DNA of 64,000 nucleotides from Massilia sp. KIM (GTDB lineage: Bacteria; Pseudomonadota; Gammaproteobacteria; Burkholderiales; Burkholderiaceae_D), in the NCBI RefSeq assembly GCF_002007115.1, contig NZ_MVAD01000001.1, forward strand, positions 1,550,001 to 1,614,000, in the 5' to 3' direction. The translations under genes and the position numbers were made by a program. Of this stretch, positions 19,617 to 27,761 are shown one piece after another. The notes beneath the pieces were generated by a model. It was not told the origin of the DNA, made no database searches, and worked only from the letters and a program-made list of their open reading frames with translations. Each line of letters begins with the position of its first letter. Position 1 is the first letter of the stretch.

Positions 19617-19657
19617 TATAATCAGGCTGCAAACAAAAAAATTGACTTTAGAGTCAA
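19617..19657 (+). promoter_or_regulatory. Candidate hpnC promoter (-10) and palindromic site
   Basis: A perfect TATAAT stands at 19617-19622 without a convincing -35. It is followed at 19642-19657 by the palindrome TTGACT-TTAG-AGTCAA, 11 bases before the hpnC ATG. The palindrome could be an operator inside the leader or chance. Confidence 0.35.
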
Positions 19658-19668
19658 CAGTCAAAAAC

Positions 19669-20478
19669 ATGGCCGTCGATCACTACGAGAACTTCCCCGT
19701 CGCTTCTTTCCTGCTGCCGCGCCGCCTGGCGCCGGCGGTCGAGGCGATCTACGCCTTCGCCCGCAGCGCCGACGACCTGGCCGACGAGGGCGAGGCCACG
19801 CCCGACGAGCGCCTGGCCGCCCTGGCCCGTTATGAGCGCGAGCTGGACGGCATCGCCAGGGGCGAGCCCAGCCAGGACCCGATGTTCGTCCGCTTGGCCA
19901 CCGTGGTCGAGGAGTTCGCCCTGCCCCTGCAACCCATGCGCGACCTGCTCTCGGCCTTCCGCCAGGACGTGGTCACCACCCGCTACCCCGACTACCCCGC
20001 CCTGCTCGACTACTGCCGCCGCTCGGCCGACCCGGTCGGCCGCCTGATGCTGGCCCTGTACGGGGCCGACCATGGCGACAACCTGCGCGACTCCGACGCG
20101 ATCTGCACCGCCCTGCAACTGATCAATTTTTGGCAGGACGTGGCGATCGACCTGGCCAAGGGCCGCATCTACCTGCCGCTGGAAGACCTGGAGCGCCACG
20201 GGGTAAGCGAAGCCGCCCTGCTGGCCGGGGTCCAGGACGGCAACTGGCGCTGCCTGATGCGTTTCGAGGTCGAGCGGGCGCGCAGCCTGATGCTGTCGGG
20301 GGCGCCGCTGGCGCTGCGCCTGCCGGGACGGATCGGCTGGGAACTCAGGATGGTGGTCCAGGGCGGCCTGCGCATCCTGGAAGCGATCGAGCGCGCCGAC
20401 TACGACGTGTTCCAGCGCCGCCCGGTGCTCAGGGCCCCGGACTGGGCGGTGGTGGGCTGGCGCGCCCTGCGCATGTAG
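19669..20478 (+). CDS. hpnC: Squalene synthase HpnC
   Basis: HpnC takes part in the three-enzyme bacterial route from farnesyl diphosphate to squalene, converting presqualene diphosphate to hydroxysqualene. The 269 residues belong to the trans-isoprenyl diphosphate synthase (squalene/phytoene synthase) fold. The first acidic cluster is FARSADDLADE (30-40) and the second region is LINFWQDVAIDLAKGRIYLP. I start at the ATG at 19669 (MAVDHYENFPVAS); a TTG nine codons earlier lies inside a palindrome and is less likely. It is followed by hpnD and hpnE in the conserved order. Confidence 0.92.
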   Translation: MAVDHYENFPVASFLLPRRLAPAVEAIYAFARSADDLADEGEATPDERLAALARYERELDGIARGEPSQDPMFVRLATVVEEFALPLQPMRDLLSAFRQDVVTTRYPDYPALLDYCRRSADPVGRLMLALYGADHGDNLRDSDAICTALQLINFWQDVAIDLAKGRIYLPLEDLERHGVSEAALLAGVQDGNWRCLMRFEVERARSLMLSGAPLALRLPGRIGWELRMVVQGGLRILEAIERADYDVFQRRPVLRAPDWAVVGWRALRM

Positions 20479-20600
20479 TCAGCACATCCAGAGAGCACAT
20501 CCGGTGCGCGCAACCGGTTCAGCCACCCAGTTCACCCTGTCCGGCCTGCTCCGCATCGGCTAAGATAGCGGATTCGCACCGCGCTCTCACCAAGAACTAC

Positions 20601-21434
20601 ATGTCCCCAGACGAATACTGCCAGCAAAAGACGCTCCAGAGCGGCTCCAGCTTCTATTACAGCTTCCTGTTCCTGCCGCCCGAACGCCGGCGCGCGATCA
20701 CGGCGCTGTATGCGTTCTGCCGCGAGGTCGACGACACCGTCGACGACGCCACCGACAGCTCGGTGGCGCGCATCAAGCTGGCCTGGTGGCGCACCGAGGT
20801 GTCGAGCATGTACAAGGGCACCCCGACCCACCCGGTGACCCAGGCCCTGAAGCCCCACGTGGAGGTCTACAAGCTGGAAGAGAAGCACCTGCTGGCCATC
20901 GTGGACGGCATGGAGATGGACCTGGACCAGAGCCGCTACCTCGATTACGCCGGCCTGCAGCGCTATTGCTGGCACGTGGCCGGCGTGGTCGGCATCCTGT
21001 CGGCCAGCATCTTCGGCTACACCAATCCGCAGACCCTGGCCTATGCCGAGAAGCTGGGCCTGGCCTTCCAGCTCACCAACATCATCCGCGACGTCGGCGA
21101 GGATGCGCGCAAGGGCCGGATCTACCTGCCGGTGAACGAGCTGCAGCAGTTCAACGTCACCGCGGCCGACCTGCTGAACGCCCGCCACAGCGAAAAGTTC
21201 GAGGCGCTGATGCGCTTCCAGACCGAGCGCGCGCAGCGCACCTACGACGAGGCCCTGGCCCTGCTGCCCAAGGAAGACCGGCGCGCCCAGCGTCCGGGCC
21301 TGATGATGGCGGCGATCTACCGCACCCTGCTGGACGAGATCCAGCGCGACGGTTTCCACGTCCTCACCCAGCGCATCTCGCTCACGCCCCTGCGCAAGCT
21401 GTGGCTGGCCTGGAAAACCTATGTCCGTGCCTGA
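20601..21434 (+). CDS. hpnD: Presqualene diphosphate synthase HpnD
   Basis: HpnD condenses two farnesyl diphosphates to presqualene diphosphate. The 277 residues show the Mg-binding motifs REVDDTVDD (41-49) and NIIRDVGEDARKGRIYLP (with DVGED at 164-168) typical of squalene/phytoene synthases. It lies 122 bp after hpnC and overlaps the start of hpnE by 14 bases, so the last two are coupled. An in-frame opening upstream of 20601 is not used, since the protein family begins at MSPDEYCQQK. Confidence 0.94.
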   Translation: MSPDEYCQQKTLQSGSSFYYSFLFLPPERRRAITALYAFCREVDDTVDDATDSSVARIKLAWWRTEVSSMYKGTPTHPVTQALKPHVEVYKLEEKHLLAIVDGMEMDLDQSRYLDYAGLQRYCWHVAGVVGILSASIFGYTNPQTLAYAEKLGLAFQLTNIIRDVGEDARKGRIYLPVNELQQFNVTAADLLNARHSEKFEALMRFQTERAQRTYDEALALLPKEDRRAQRPGLMMAAIYRTLLDEIQRDGFHVLTQRISLTPLRKLWLAWKTYVRA

Positions 21435-22839
21435 CAAGGGCCTGCGGGTCCTGGTCGCCGGCGGCGGCTGGGCCGGCTGCGCCGCGGCGCTCGAGCTGCA
21501 GCGCCAGGGCCATGCGGTCAGCCTGGTCGAGGCGGCGCGCAGCCTGGGCGGACGGGCGCGCGGCGTCGCCCTGCACGGGCGCAACCTGGACAACGGCCAG
21601 CACATCCTGCTCGGCGCCTATGCCGAGACCCTGCGCCTGATGCGCCTGGCCGGGGTCGACCCGGACCGGGCGCTGCTGCGCCTGCCCGTGCAGATGCGCT
21701 ATCCGCAGGGTGGCGAGGGCATGGACTTCGTCGCTCCACGCCTGCCCGCGCCCTGGCACCTGGGCCTGGCCCTGCTGCGCGCCAAGGGGCTGGCGCGCGC
21801 CGACAAGCTGGCCCTGGCCCGCTTCACCACCACCGCGCGCTGGATGGGCTGGGTGCTGTACCAGGACTGCACGGTGCAGGAATTGCTGGAGCGCTTCGAC
21901 CAGACCCCGCGCCTGACCCGCTTGATGTGGCGTCCGCTGTGCATTGCCGCCCTCAACACCCCGCCGGAGCGGGCCTCGGCCAAGGTCTTCCTGGCGGTGC
22001 TGCGCGACAGCCTGGGCGCCAAACGGCGCGCGGCCTCCGACATGCTGATCCCGCGCCTGCCCCTGGGCGCCCTCTTCCCCGAAGCCGCCGCCGCCCACCT
22101 GGCCAGGCAGGGAGCCAGCGTGCGCACCGGCGTCAAACTGGGCGCGATCGCCCCCGACGGAAAAGGCGGCTGGACGGCGCGCCTGGGCGAGGACGCGCCC
22201 GCGGAAACCTACGACGCGGTGGTGCTGGCCACCCCGGCCTGGCAGAGCGCGTCCCTGCTCGCGCCCCACCTGGAAGCGCGGGAGCTGGCCGCTCAGCTGG
22301 AAGGCTTCGAGCACGAGCCGATCGCCACCTGCTATCTGCAATATGGCCCCGGCACCCGGCTCGAGCTGCCTTTTTACGCGCTGGAAGACGATCCGGCCGC
22401 GGGCCGCTGGGGCCAGTTCGTGTTCGACCGCGGCCAGCTCGACTCCGCCCAGGACGGCCTGCTGGCGGTGGTGGTCAGCGCCGCCCGTGACGCCGCCGCC
22501 CTGCCGCAGGAAACCCTGGCGGCGGCCATCGCGGCCCAGCTGGCGCATGATTTCAAAAACGAAACGTTGGCGAAGCCACAATGGTCGCAGGTGATCACCG
22601 AAAAGCGCGCGACCTTCGCCTGCACGCCCGGCCTGGCCCGTCCCGGCGTCGAGACGCCCCTGCCGGGGGTGTTCCTGGCGGGCGACTTCACGGCCAGCGA
22701 CTACCCGGCCACCCTGGAGACGGCGGTGCGCAGCGCGGTGCAGGCGGCGACGGCCATCCGCGCCTACGGCGCCCTGCCCCGCGAAAAGCGCAGCCTGTCG
22801 CACAGCCATGGCGTCCCGGCCGGCGATTCCGTAAGGTAG
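21421..22839 (+). CDS. hpnE: Hydroxysqualene dehydroxylase HpnE
   Basis: This FAD-dependent amine-oxidase-like enzyme removes the hydroxyl of hydroxysqualene to give squalene. The 472 residues start MSVPDKGLRVLVAGGGWAGCAAALE, a Rossmann FAD-binding site, and include GGRARGVALHGRNLDNGQH. The C-terminal FAD contact is GVFLAGDFTASDYPATLE. The gene overlaps hpnD by 14 bases. The squalene-hopene cyclase gene that normally uses the product is not in this window. Confidence 0.93.
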   Translation: MSVPDKGLRVLVAGGGWAGCAAALELQRQGHAVSLVEAARSLGGRARGVALHGRNLDNGQHILLGAYAETLRLMRLAGVDPDRALLRLPVQMRYPQGGEGMDFVAPRLPAPWHLGLALLRAKGLARADKLALARFTTTARWMGWVLYQDCTVQELLERFDQTPRLTRLMWRPLCIAALNTPPERASAKVFLAVLRDSLGAKRRAASDMLIPRLPLGALFPEAAAAHLARQGASVRTGVKLGAIAPDGKGGWTARLGEDAPAETYDAVVLATPAWQSASLLAPHLEARELAAQLEGFEHEPIATCYLQYGPGTRLELPFYALEDDPAAGRWGQFVFDRGQLDSAQDGLLAVVVSAARDAAALPQETLAAAIAAQLAHDFKNETLAKPQWSQVITEKRATFACTPGLARPGVETPLPGVFLAGDFTASDYPATLETAVRSAVQAATAIRAYGALPREKRSLSHSHGVPAGDSVR

Positions 22840-22858
22840 CAGCATCGAAACAGGTCTG

Positions 22859-23020
22859 ATGAGAATCGACATGAACATCCAACTCGGCTTGCGTACCCTG
22901 GCGTTACTGGCGCTGGTCGCCCTCAGCACCGCCGTGCTGGTGCACCCGGAGCTGATCGGCGGTTCCTCGCCGGCGGTCACCCCTGCGCTGGGCGCGATTC
23001 CCGTGGTCGGCCACCACTGA
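22859..23020 (+). CDS. Small hypothetical exported or membrane peptide
   Basis: A 53-codon frame (alternative start at 22871, giving 49 residues) encodes one hydrophobic segment, LGLRTLALLALVALSTAVLV, followed by a short Gly/Pro/Val-rich tail ending GHH. AGGT stands just before the first ATG. It lies between hpnE and the DUF1700 gene, 34 bp before the latter, in the same direction. The helix could be a signal peptide or membrane anchor. I do not recognise it; the start is uncertain. Confidence 0.55.
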   Translation: MRIDMNIQLGLRTLALLALVALSTAVLVHPELIGGSSPAVTPALGAIPVVGHH

Positions 23021-23054
23021 ATTCTTAGCTGTAAAGACGGAGACCCCGCCACCC

Positions 23055-23834
23055 ATGGGCAAACTGGAATACCTCGACGCGCTGAAGCGGGCCATGCTGG
23101 GCCTGCCGCCGGAAACCCAGGCCAAGACCCTGGCCTGGTACGAGCAGCGTTTCGTCGACGGCAGCGCGGCCGGACGGCGCGAGCAGGACGTCGCCGAGGA
23201 ACTCGGCGACCCGCGCAAGATCGCCGTGTCGCTGCGCGCCAGCGTCCACCTGGACGCTTTCAAGGAAAAGAAAAGCCCGACCAACATGCTGCGCGTGATC
23301 GCGTCCGGCGCGGGACTGCTGGTGTTCAACCTGTTCATGGCGATTCCGGCCGCGGTCTACGCCTCGCTGCTGCTTTCCGTGTACATATGCGCCTTTGGCT
23401 TCTACGTATCCGGCATCGCGATCACGGCGAGCGGCCTGGCCGGCGCCAATGAGCTGATCCTGAACGGGCCCCTGCACAGCATCACGATCGGCGACGATGG
23501 GCGCGAGCGCGCCTCGGTCCAGACCCGGGTCTCGATCGACGAGACCGGCATCCACGTGTTCGAGGAACAATCCCCCGACCCGGCCGATAATGGCGCGGAG
23601 GACGAACCTGCTTCCTCCCGGGTGATCCGAGGCGCAGAGAAAGTGGCCGAAAGTAAGATTCAAATCACCACCGACCTCGATCCGGAGTCGCGCACCACCC
23701 AGACCCTGTTCGGCTCGGGACTGGTGCTGGGCGGGATCGCCCTGTTCCTGGTCTCCATCGTGATCACCCGCTACACCATCGTCGGCGTACGCAAGTACGT
23801 CCGGATGAATTTGTCGCTTCTCAAAGGAAAGTGA
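23055..23834 (+). CDS. DUF1700 (HAAS) domain membrane protein
   Basis: 259 residues. The N-terminal region MGKLEYLDALKRAMLGLPPETQAKTL, with WYEQRF and EELGDPRKIA, is the HAAS/DUF1700 signature seen in membrane proteins often paired with regulators. Three hydrophobic stretches follow (about 85-105, 108-130 and 210-240). It starts 34 bp after the small peptide and ends 10 bp before the GIN-domain gene, so the three likely form one operon. DUF1700 genes often have a PadR regulator beside them; none is seen here. Function is unknown; envelope stress or membrane sensing is only a guess. Confidence 0.8.
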   Translation: MGKLEYLDALKRAMLGLPPETQAKTLAWYEQRFVDGSAAGRREQDVAEELGDPRKIAVSLRASVHLDAFKEKKSPTNMLRVIASGAGLLVFNLFMAIPAAVYASLLLSVYICAFGFYVSGIAITASGLAGANELILNGPLHSITIGDDGRERASVQTRVSIDETGIHVFEEQSPDPADNGAEDEPASSRVIRGAEKVAESKIQITTDLDPESRTTQTLFGSGLVLGGIALFLVSIVITRYTIVGVRKYVRMNLSLLKGK

Positions 23835-23844
23835 GGGAGGCGCC

Positions 23845-24651
23845 ATGCGATCCTTGTTGAAAGTCGGATTCAGCCTGCTGGCCCTGGCCGTGGTCCTGAT
23901 CGCCCTCAGCTACAGCATGCTACGCGCCAACGGCGTCAGCGCGGCCAGCGAAGGCCGCCAGGTCGCCACCGAGACGCGCGAAGTCCCGGGCGGCATCAGC
24001 GGCGTCGAGCTCAACGGCCCGATCGACCTCAATCTGCGCTACGGCGCCACGCCCTCGCTGAAGATCCGGGGCGAGCAGCGCATGCTGGGCAATATCGAGG
24101 TGAACGCCGAAGGTCCCGTGCTCAACATAGGCGTGCGCGGCATCGTGCTGCGCCACCGCCAGCCGCTCGAAGTGGAACTGGTGCTGCCCGCCTTGAATTC
24201 GGCCGTCATCGACGGCAGCGGCGACAGCAGCATCAACGGTTTCTCGGGCGAGCGGGTCGAAGTGCGCCTGAACGGCTCGGGGAGCGTCAAGTTCAACGGG
24301 CGCTTCCGCTACGTCGACACCGGCCTGAACGGCAGCGGCGACCTGGACGTGAACGCCGGCGCCGCGATCGAGCGCGTCAAGGCGGAACTGATGGGCAGCG
24401 GCCGCATGACCCTGGTGGGCACCACCCGCGAACTCGAGGCCAAGGCCAATGGCTCGGGCGACCTTGACGCCCGCCACCTGCGCGCCCAGCGGGTGCAGAT
24501 CGGCCAGACCGGCTCGGGCAGCAGCACGGTGCAGGCGCGTTCCATGGTGGCCGCCTCGGTCAGCGGCAGCGGCGACATCGACGTCCTGGGCAACCCCGAC
24601 GAGCGCAGCATCAGCCGCACCGGCAGCGGCAGCGTTTCCTTCGAAGAGTAA
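23845..24651 (+). CDS. GIN/DUF2807-type exported beta-helix protein
   Basis: 268 residues with an N-terminal membrane anchor or signal (MRSLLKVGFSLLALAVVLIAL) and a surface domain starting REVPGGISGVELNGPIDLNLRYG, typical of the head GIN (DUF2807) domain. The rest repeats short Gly-Ser-Gly turns: DGSGDSS, NGSGSVKF, NGSGDLDV, MGSGRMTL, NGSGDLDA, TGSGSST, SGSGDIDV and TGSGSVSF. This predicts a right-handed beta-helix with one turn per repeat. It follows the DUF1700 gene by 10 bp. DUF1700 and GIN-domain genes are often neighbours; the role of the pair is unknown. Confidence 0.8.
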   Translation: MRSLLKVGFSLLALAVVLIALSYSMLRANGVSAASEGRQVATETREVPGGISGVELNGPIDLNLRYGATPSLKIRGEQRMLGNIEVNAEGPVLNIGVRGIVLRHRQPLEVELVLPALNSAVIDGSGDSSINGFSGERVEVRLNGSGSVKFNGRFRYVDTGLNGSGDLDVNAGAAIERVKAELMGSGRMTLVGTTRELEAKANGSGDLDARHLRAQRVQIGQTGSGSSTVQARSMVAASVSGSGDIDVLGNPDERSISRTGSGSVSFEE

Positions 24652-24678
24652 GGGGGCGGGCGCTTCCGCGCCGCCCCC
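24652..24678 (+). terminator. Weak GC-rich hairpin after the GIN-domain gene
   Basis: GGGGGCGG pairs with CCGCCCCC with a smaller inner stem, immediately after the stop codon. There is no T run, so termination is uncertain. Confidence 0.35.
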
Positions 24679-24779
24679 GGCCCGGTTCACGCCGCCCCAA
24701 GCCCTTTCCGTCGCACGGCCTGCGCAGGCTGGCGGCGCTGCGGCACAGTGATGGCATTTCCACATCACGGAGCCGCGCC

Positions 24780-25286
24780 ATGCAACAGATACTCAGCCAC
24801 ACCCCTCTCTACGTCTGGGCCATCCTGGCCTTCCTGGTCTACCGCGGCCTGGCAGCCGCGCGCACGCGCGAGCTCGCCCCGCGCGCGCTGTTCATCGTGC
24901 CGGTGCTGATGCTGGGATTGTCGCTGCAGGGTATCGTGACCGCGTTCGGCGCCGGTGGCGGCGCCCTGCCCGCCTGGGTGGCGGGCGCGGTGCTGGTGGC
25001 GCTGCCGGCGCTGCGCTGGTCCGGCTCGCGCATCGCCGCAGCCGGCGCGGCCGGCAAGGTGCGCGTCGCCGGGAGCTGGTCGCCGCTGGCGGCCATGCTG
25101 GCCATCTTCGCCCTCAAGTACGCGGTCGCGGTGACGATGGCGTTGCGGCCCGCTCTGGTGCACGAAGCGAGCTTCGGGGCCGCGGTGTGCGGCCTGTACG
25201 GCATGCTGAACGGCTATTTCATCGCCCGGATGCTGCGCAACCTGAGGAGGTTGCGCGCGCTCGGCATGCCGGCGCTGGCCGCTTAA
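24780..25286 (+). CDS. DUF6622-like integral membrane protein
   Basis: 168 residues, very hydrophobic, with about five predicted membrane helices (about 8-22, 35-58, 62-78, 98-120 and 130-152). The start MQQILSHTPLYVWAILAFLVYRG resembles small Burkholderiales membrane proteins annotated DUF6622; that assignment is from memory of the pattern. Its stop overlaps the stop of the convergent FKBP gene by three bases. Function is unknown. Confidence 0.7.
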   Translation: MQQILSHTPLYVWAILAFLVYRGLAAARTRELAPRALFIVPVLMLGLSLQGIVTAFGAGGGALPAWVAGAVLVALPALRWSGSRIAAAGAAGKVRVAGSWSPLAAMLAIFALKYAVAVTMALRPALVHEASFGAAVCGLYGMLNGYFIARMLRNLRRLRALGMPALAA

Positions 25287-25723
25287 CGGACTTCCAGCAG
25301 CTCGACCTCGAAGATCAGGTTGGCGTTCGGCGGAATCGGGCCCGCGCCGCTGGCGCCGTAACCCATGTCGGGCGGCAGGATCAGGGTGCGCTTGCCGCCG
25401 ACCTTCATGCCCTGCACGCCTTCATCCCAGCCCTTGATCACCTGTCCGCCGCCGACCTGGAAGCTGAAGGGCGAGCCACCTTTCGAGGAGTCGAACTGGG
25501 CGCCGTGCTGCGAAGGCGCGCTCGGGTCGAACAGCCAGCCGGTGTAGTGCACCACGGCGGTGGAGCCGGCCACGGCTTCCTTGCCGGCGCCGGTGACGGT
25601 GTCGATCTTCTGGAAGGCCGCCGCCGGCGCCTGGGACGCGGGCGCCGCCGCCTCGCGCTTGCAGGCCGCCAGGGTGGACGAGAGCGCCAGGCCGAGGACG
25701 CAATAAGAGAGCAGTCGTTTCAA
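25283..25723 (-). CDS. FKBP-type peptidyl-prolyl isomerase lipoprotein
   Basis: 146 residues. The signal ends STLAAC, so Cys21 is probably lipidated. The rest is one complete FKBP domain: VVHYTGWLFDPSAPS, GAQFDSSKGGSPFSFQVGGGQVIKGWDEGVQGMKVGGKRTLILPPDMGYGA and FEVELLEVR. The conserved Tyr, Asp, Val-Ile-Trp and Tyr pocket residues are present, so it should be an active cis-trans isomerase acting on envelope proteins. It is convergent with the membrane-protein gene, sharing stop-codon bases. Confidence 0.92.
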   Translation of the reverse strand: MKRLLSYCVLGLALSSTLAACKREAAAPASQAPAAAFQKIDTVTGAGKEAVAGSTAVVHYTGWLFDPSAPSQHGAQFDSSKGGSPFSFQVGGGQVIKGWDEGVQGMKVGGKRTLILPPDMGYGASGAGPIPPNANLIFEVELLEVR

Positions 25724-25797
25724 GGTGTTCTTTCGTTGTTGTTAACCAGATGAAATACTAGCCGAGCATACAAGGTCCTCGGGCCGGTGACAACACC

Positions 25798-27045
25798 TCA
25801 GCCCCCGGCTTGCAGCCAGGCCAGGACGTCGCGCCCGGCCGCACGCCCGCCGGCAAAGCAGGCGCTCAGCAGGTAGCCGCCGGTCGGCGCCTCCCAGTCG
25901 ACCATCTCGCCGGCCACGAACACGCCGGGCAGCGCGCGCAGCATGGTGCCCGCGCCGGCCAGGGCCTCGAAGCGCACCCCGCCGGCGCTGCTGATCGCTT
26001 CGTCGATTGGGCGCGGCCGCAAGAGCTTCAGGGGCAGCGCCTTGATCGCCGCCGCCAGCCGCGCCGGATCGGCGTATTCCTCGGCCGACAGGCATTCGCG
26101 CAGCAGGCCCGCCTTCACGCCCTTTAGGCCGAGGCGGCTTTGCAGGTGGCTGGACAGCGAACGCGATCCGCGCGGGCGGCTCACCTCGTCCAGCACCCTG
26201 GATGCATCGTGGTCGGGCGCGAGGTCGATCCAGACCGTGGCCACGCCCTCGCGCGCGATCTGGTCGCGGATCGGGGCCGACAAGGCGTACACCAGGCTGC
26301 CTTCGATGCCGGTTTCGGTGACCACGAACTGGCCCTTGCGGCGCAGCATCGCGCCATCCTCGCCACGACAGGCAAGCGCCACGGTGGTCAAGGGCGCGCC
26401 GGCATGGCGGCTGCTGAAATGCGCGCTCCAGTCGGCGTCGAAACCGCAATTGCTGGGCGCAAGGGGCGTGATCCCGACGCCGCGTTCGGCCAGCAGCGGC
26501 GCCCAGGCACCGTCCGATCCGAGCCGGGCCCAGCTCGCGCCGCCCAACGCCAGGATCACGGCGTCGGCCTCGACCAGCCGTTCGCCCTCCGGCGTGGCCA
26601 TGCGCAGGCGCTCGCCGCTCCAGCCGGTCCAGCGGTGCCGCATGTGGAACACCACCCCGCTCTCGCGCAGCCGGTGCAGCCAGGCGCGCAGCAGCGGCGC
26701 GGCCTTCATGTCGGTGGGGAAGACGCGGCCCGAGCTGCCCACGAAGGTGGCGATGCCCAGCCCGTGGATCCAGGCGCGCACCTGTTCCGGCGTGAAGTGC
26801 TCCAGCCAGCGCCCCACTTCCACGCTGCGCGCGCGGTAGCGGGCGACGAAGTCGGGATAGGGTTCGGAATGGGTGATATTCATGCCGCCCTTGCCGGCCA
26901 GCAGGAACTTGCGGCCTACCGAGGGCATCGCATCATAGACGTCTACCCGCACGCCGCCCGCCGCCAGCACCTCGGCGGCCATCAGGCCGGCGGGGCCGCC
27001 GCCGATAACGGCGACGTGGAAACGGGGAGAGGACGGCTGGCTCAT
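25798..27045 (-). CDS. BaiN/TIGR03862-type NAD(P)/FAD-dependent oxidoreductase
   Basis: A flavoprotein of 415 residues in the HI0933/BaiN family. It begins with FAD-binding VAVIGGGPAGLMAAEVLAAGG, followed by the family marker GRKFLLAGKGGMNITHSE (45-62), a second segment AVILALGGASWARLGSDGAW, and the C-terminal GVFVAGEMVDWEAPTGGYLLS. The start MSQPSSPRFHV is the ATG nearest the FAD motif, although the frame stays open upstream across the divergent gene. Related enzymes reduce unsaturated steroid or other ring systems, but most members have no known substrate. It is divergent from the XRE operon across 129 bp. Confidence 0.9.
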   Translation of the reverse strand: MSQPSSPRFHVAVIGGGPAGLMAAEVLAAGGVRVDVYDAMPSVGRKFLLAGKGGMNITHSEPYPDFVARYRARSVEVGRWLEHFTPEQVRAWIHGLGIATFVGSSGRVFPTDMKAAPLLRAWLHRLRESGVVFHMRHRWTGWSGERLRMATPEGERLVEADAVILALGGASWARLGSDGAWAPLLAERGVGITPLAPSNCGFDADWSAHFSSRHAGAPLTTVALACRGEDGAMLRRKGQFVVTETGIEGSLVYALSAPIRDQIAREGVATVWIDLAPDHDASRVLDEVSRPRGSRSLSSHLQSRLGLKGVKAGLLRECLSAEEYADPARLAAAIKALPLKLLRPRPIDEAISSAGGVRFEALAGAGTMLRALPGVFVAGEMVDWEAPTGGYLLSACFAGGRAAGRDVLAWLQAGG

Positions 27046-27114
27046 GGCGGGAACGAAAAACGGGGGAGCCGCATTGTAGTCGAGTTCGCGGCGCCGGGCA
27101 CTCTGTAAAGTTTG

Positions 27115-27160
27115 CTTGACATCGCGGAAGGTCCGTCCTACGATGTCAAGCATACTTGAC
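27115..27160 (+). promoter_or_regulatory. Sigma-70 promoter embedded in a CTTGAC palindrome
   Basis: TTGACA (27116-27121), a 17-nt spacer and TACGAT (27139-27144) form a near-consensus promoter. The -35 and -10 boxes sit within a perfect 10-bp inverted repeat, CTTGACATCG (27115-27124) / CGATGTCAAG (27141-27150). A third half-site, CTTGAC (27155-27160), makes another palindrome with the second. A bound regulator would block polymerase; the XRE protein of this operon is the natural candidate. Confidence 0.75.
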
Positions 27161-27174
27161 CTGGAGGTGTCATC

Positions 27175-27561
27175 ATGCATGAGCGCCGCGTCGGCAAAGC
27201 CTATATGAAGGAACTGGGCGCTGCCATCCTGATCTATGCGCTGCTGCTGGTGGCGGCGATCCGCTACGGCCGCCCGATGGACGCCGGCCTGCCGCGCACC
27301 CTGTTCCTGCTCTCGCCCATGCTCGGCTTCGGCCTGGCGCTGTGGGCCATCGCGCGCCACCTGGCGCGGGTCGACGAATACATCCGCATGTTCCTGCTCG
27401 AGTCGCTGGCCCTGGCGGCCGCCATTACCGCCGGGCTCAGCTTCACCTACGGCTTCCTCGAGACCGCCGGCTTTCCGCGCCTGTCGATGTTCAGCGTCTG
27501 GTGCGTGCTGTGCGCTTGCATGGTGGTGGTCTGCGGCCTGCGCCGTCTGCTGAACCGATGA
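27175..27561 (+). CDS. Hypothetical four-helix membrane protein, XRE-operon first gene
   Basis: 128 residues with four predicted membrane helices (about 12-28, 40-60, 74-93 and 103-122) and few charged residues in between. It begins MHERRVGKAYMKELGAAILIYA, with a good ribosome site (GGAGGTG) about eight bases upstream. Its stop overlaps the XRE start in ATGA. Small membrane proteins joined to a short XRE regulator are a common unnamed bacterial pair, and the membrane protein may sequester or signal to the regulator. No enzyme motif is seen. Confidence 0.8.
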   Translation: MHERRVGKAYMKELGAAILIYALLLVAAIRYGRPMDAGLPRTLFLLSPMLGFGLALWAIARHLARVDEYIRMFLLESLALAAAITAGLSFTYGFLETAGFPRLSMFSVWCVLCACMVVVCGLRRLLNR

Positions 27562-27761
27562 AGAACCGCATCCGCGAGCTGCGGGCCGAACGCGGCTGGA
27601 GCCAGGCCGACCTGGCCGAGCAGCTGGACGTGTCGCGCCAGAGCGTGAACGCCATCGAGACCGGGCGCTACGACCCGAGCCTGCCGCTCGCCTTCGCCAT
27701 CGGCCGCCTGTTCGGCGTGCCGCTGGAATCCATCTTTTCACCCGATCCGGAGAACGCATGA
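27558..27761 (+). CDS. Short XRE-family helix-turn-helix regulator
   Basis: 67 residues, almost entirely one HTH domain: MKNRIRELRAERGWSQADLAEQLDVSRQSVNAIETGRYDPSLPLAFAI and so on. It overlaps both neighbours by four bases (ATGA), so all three are tightly coupled. Regulators of this compact type usually bind their own promoter, and the inverted repeat at 27115-27160 supports this. No ligand-binding domain is present. Confidence 0.88.
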   Translation: MKNRIRELRAERGWSQADLAEQLDVSRQSVNAIETGRYDPSLPLAFAIGRLFGVPLESIFSPDPENA

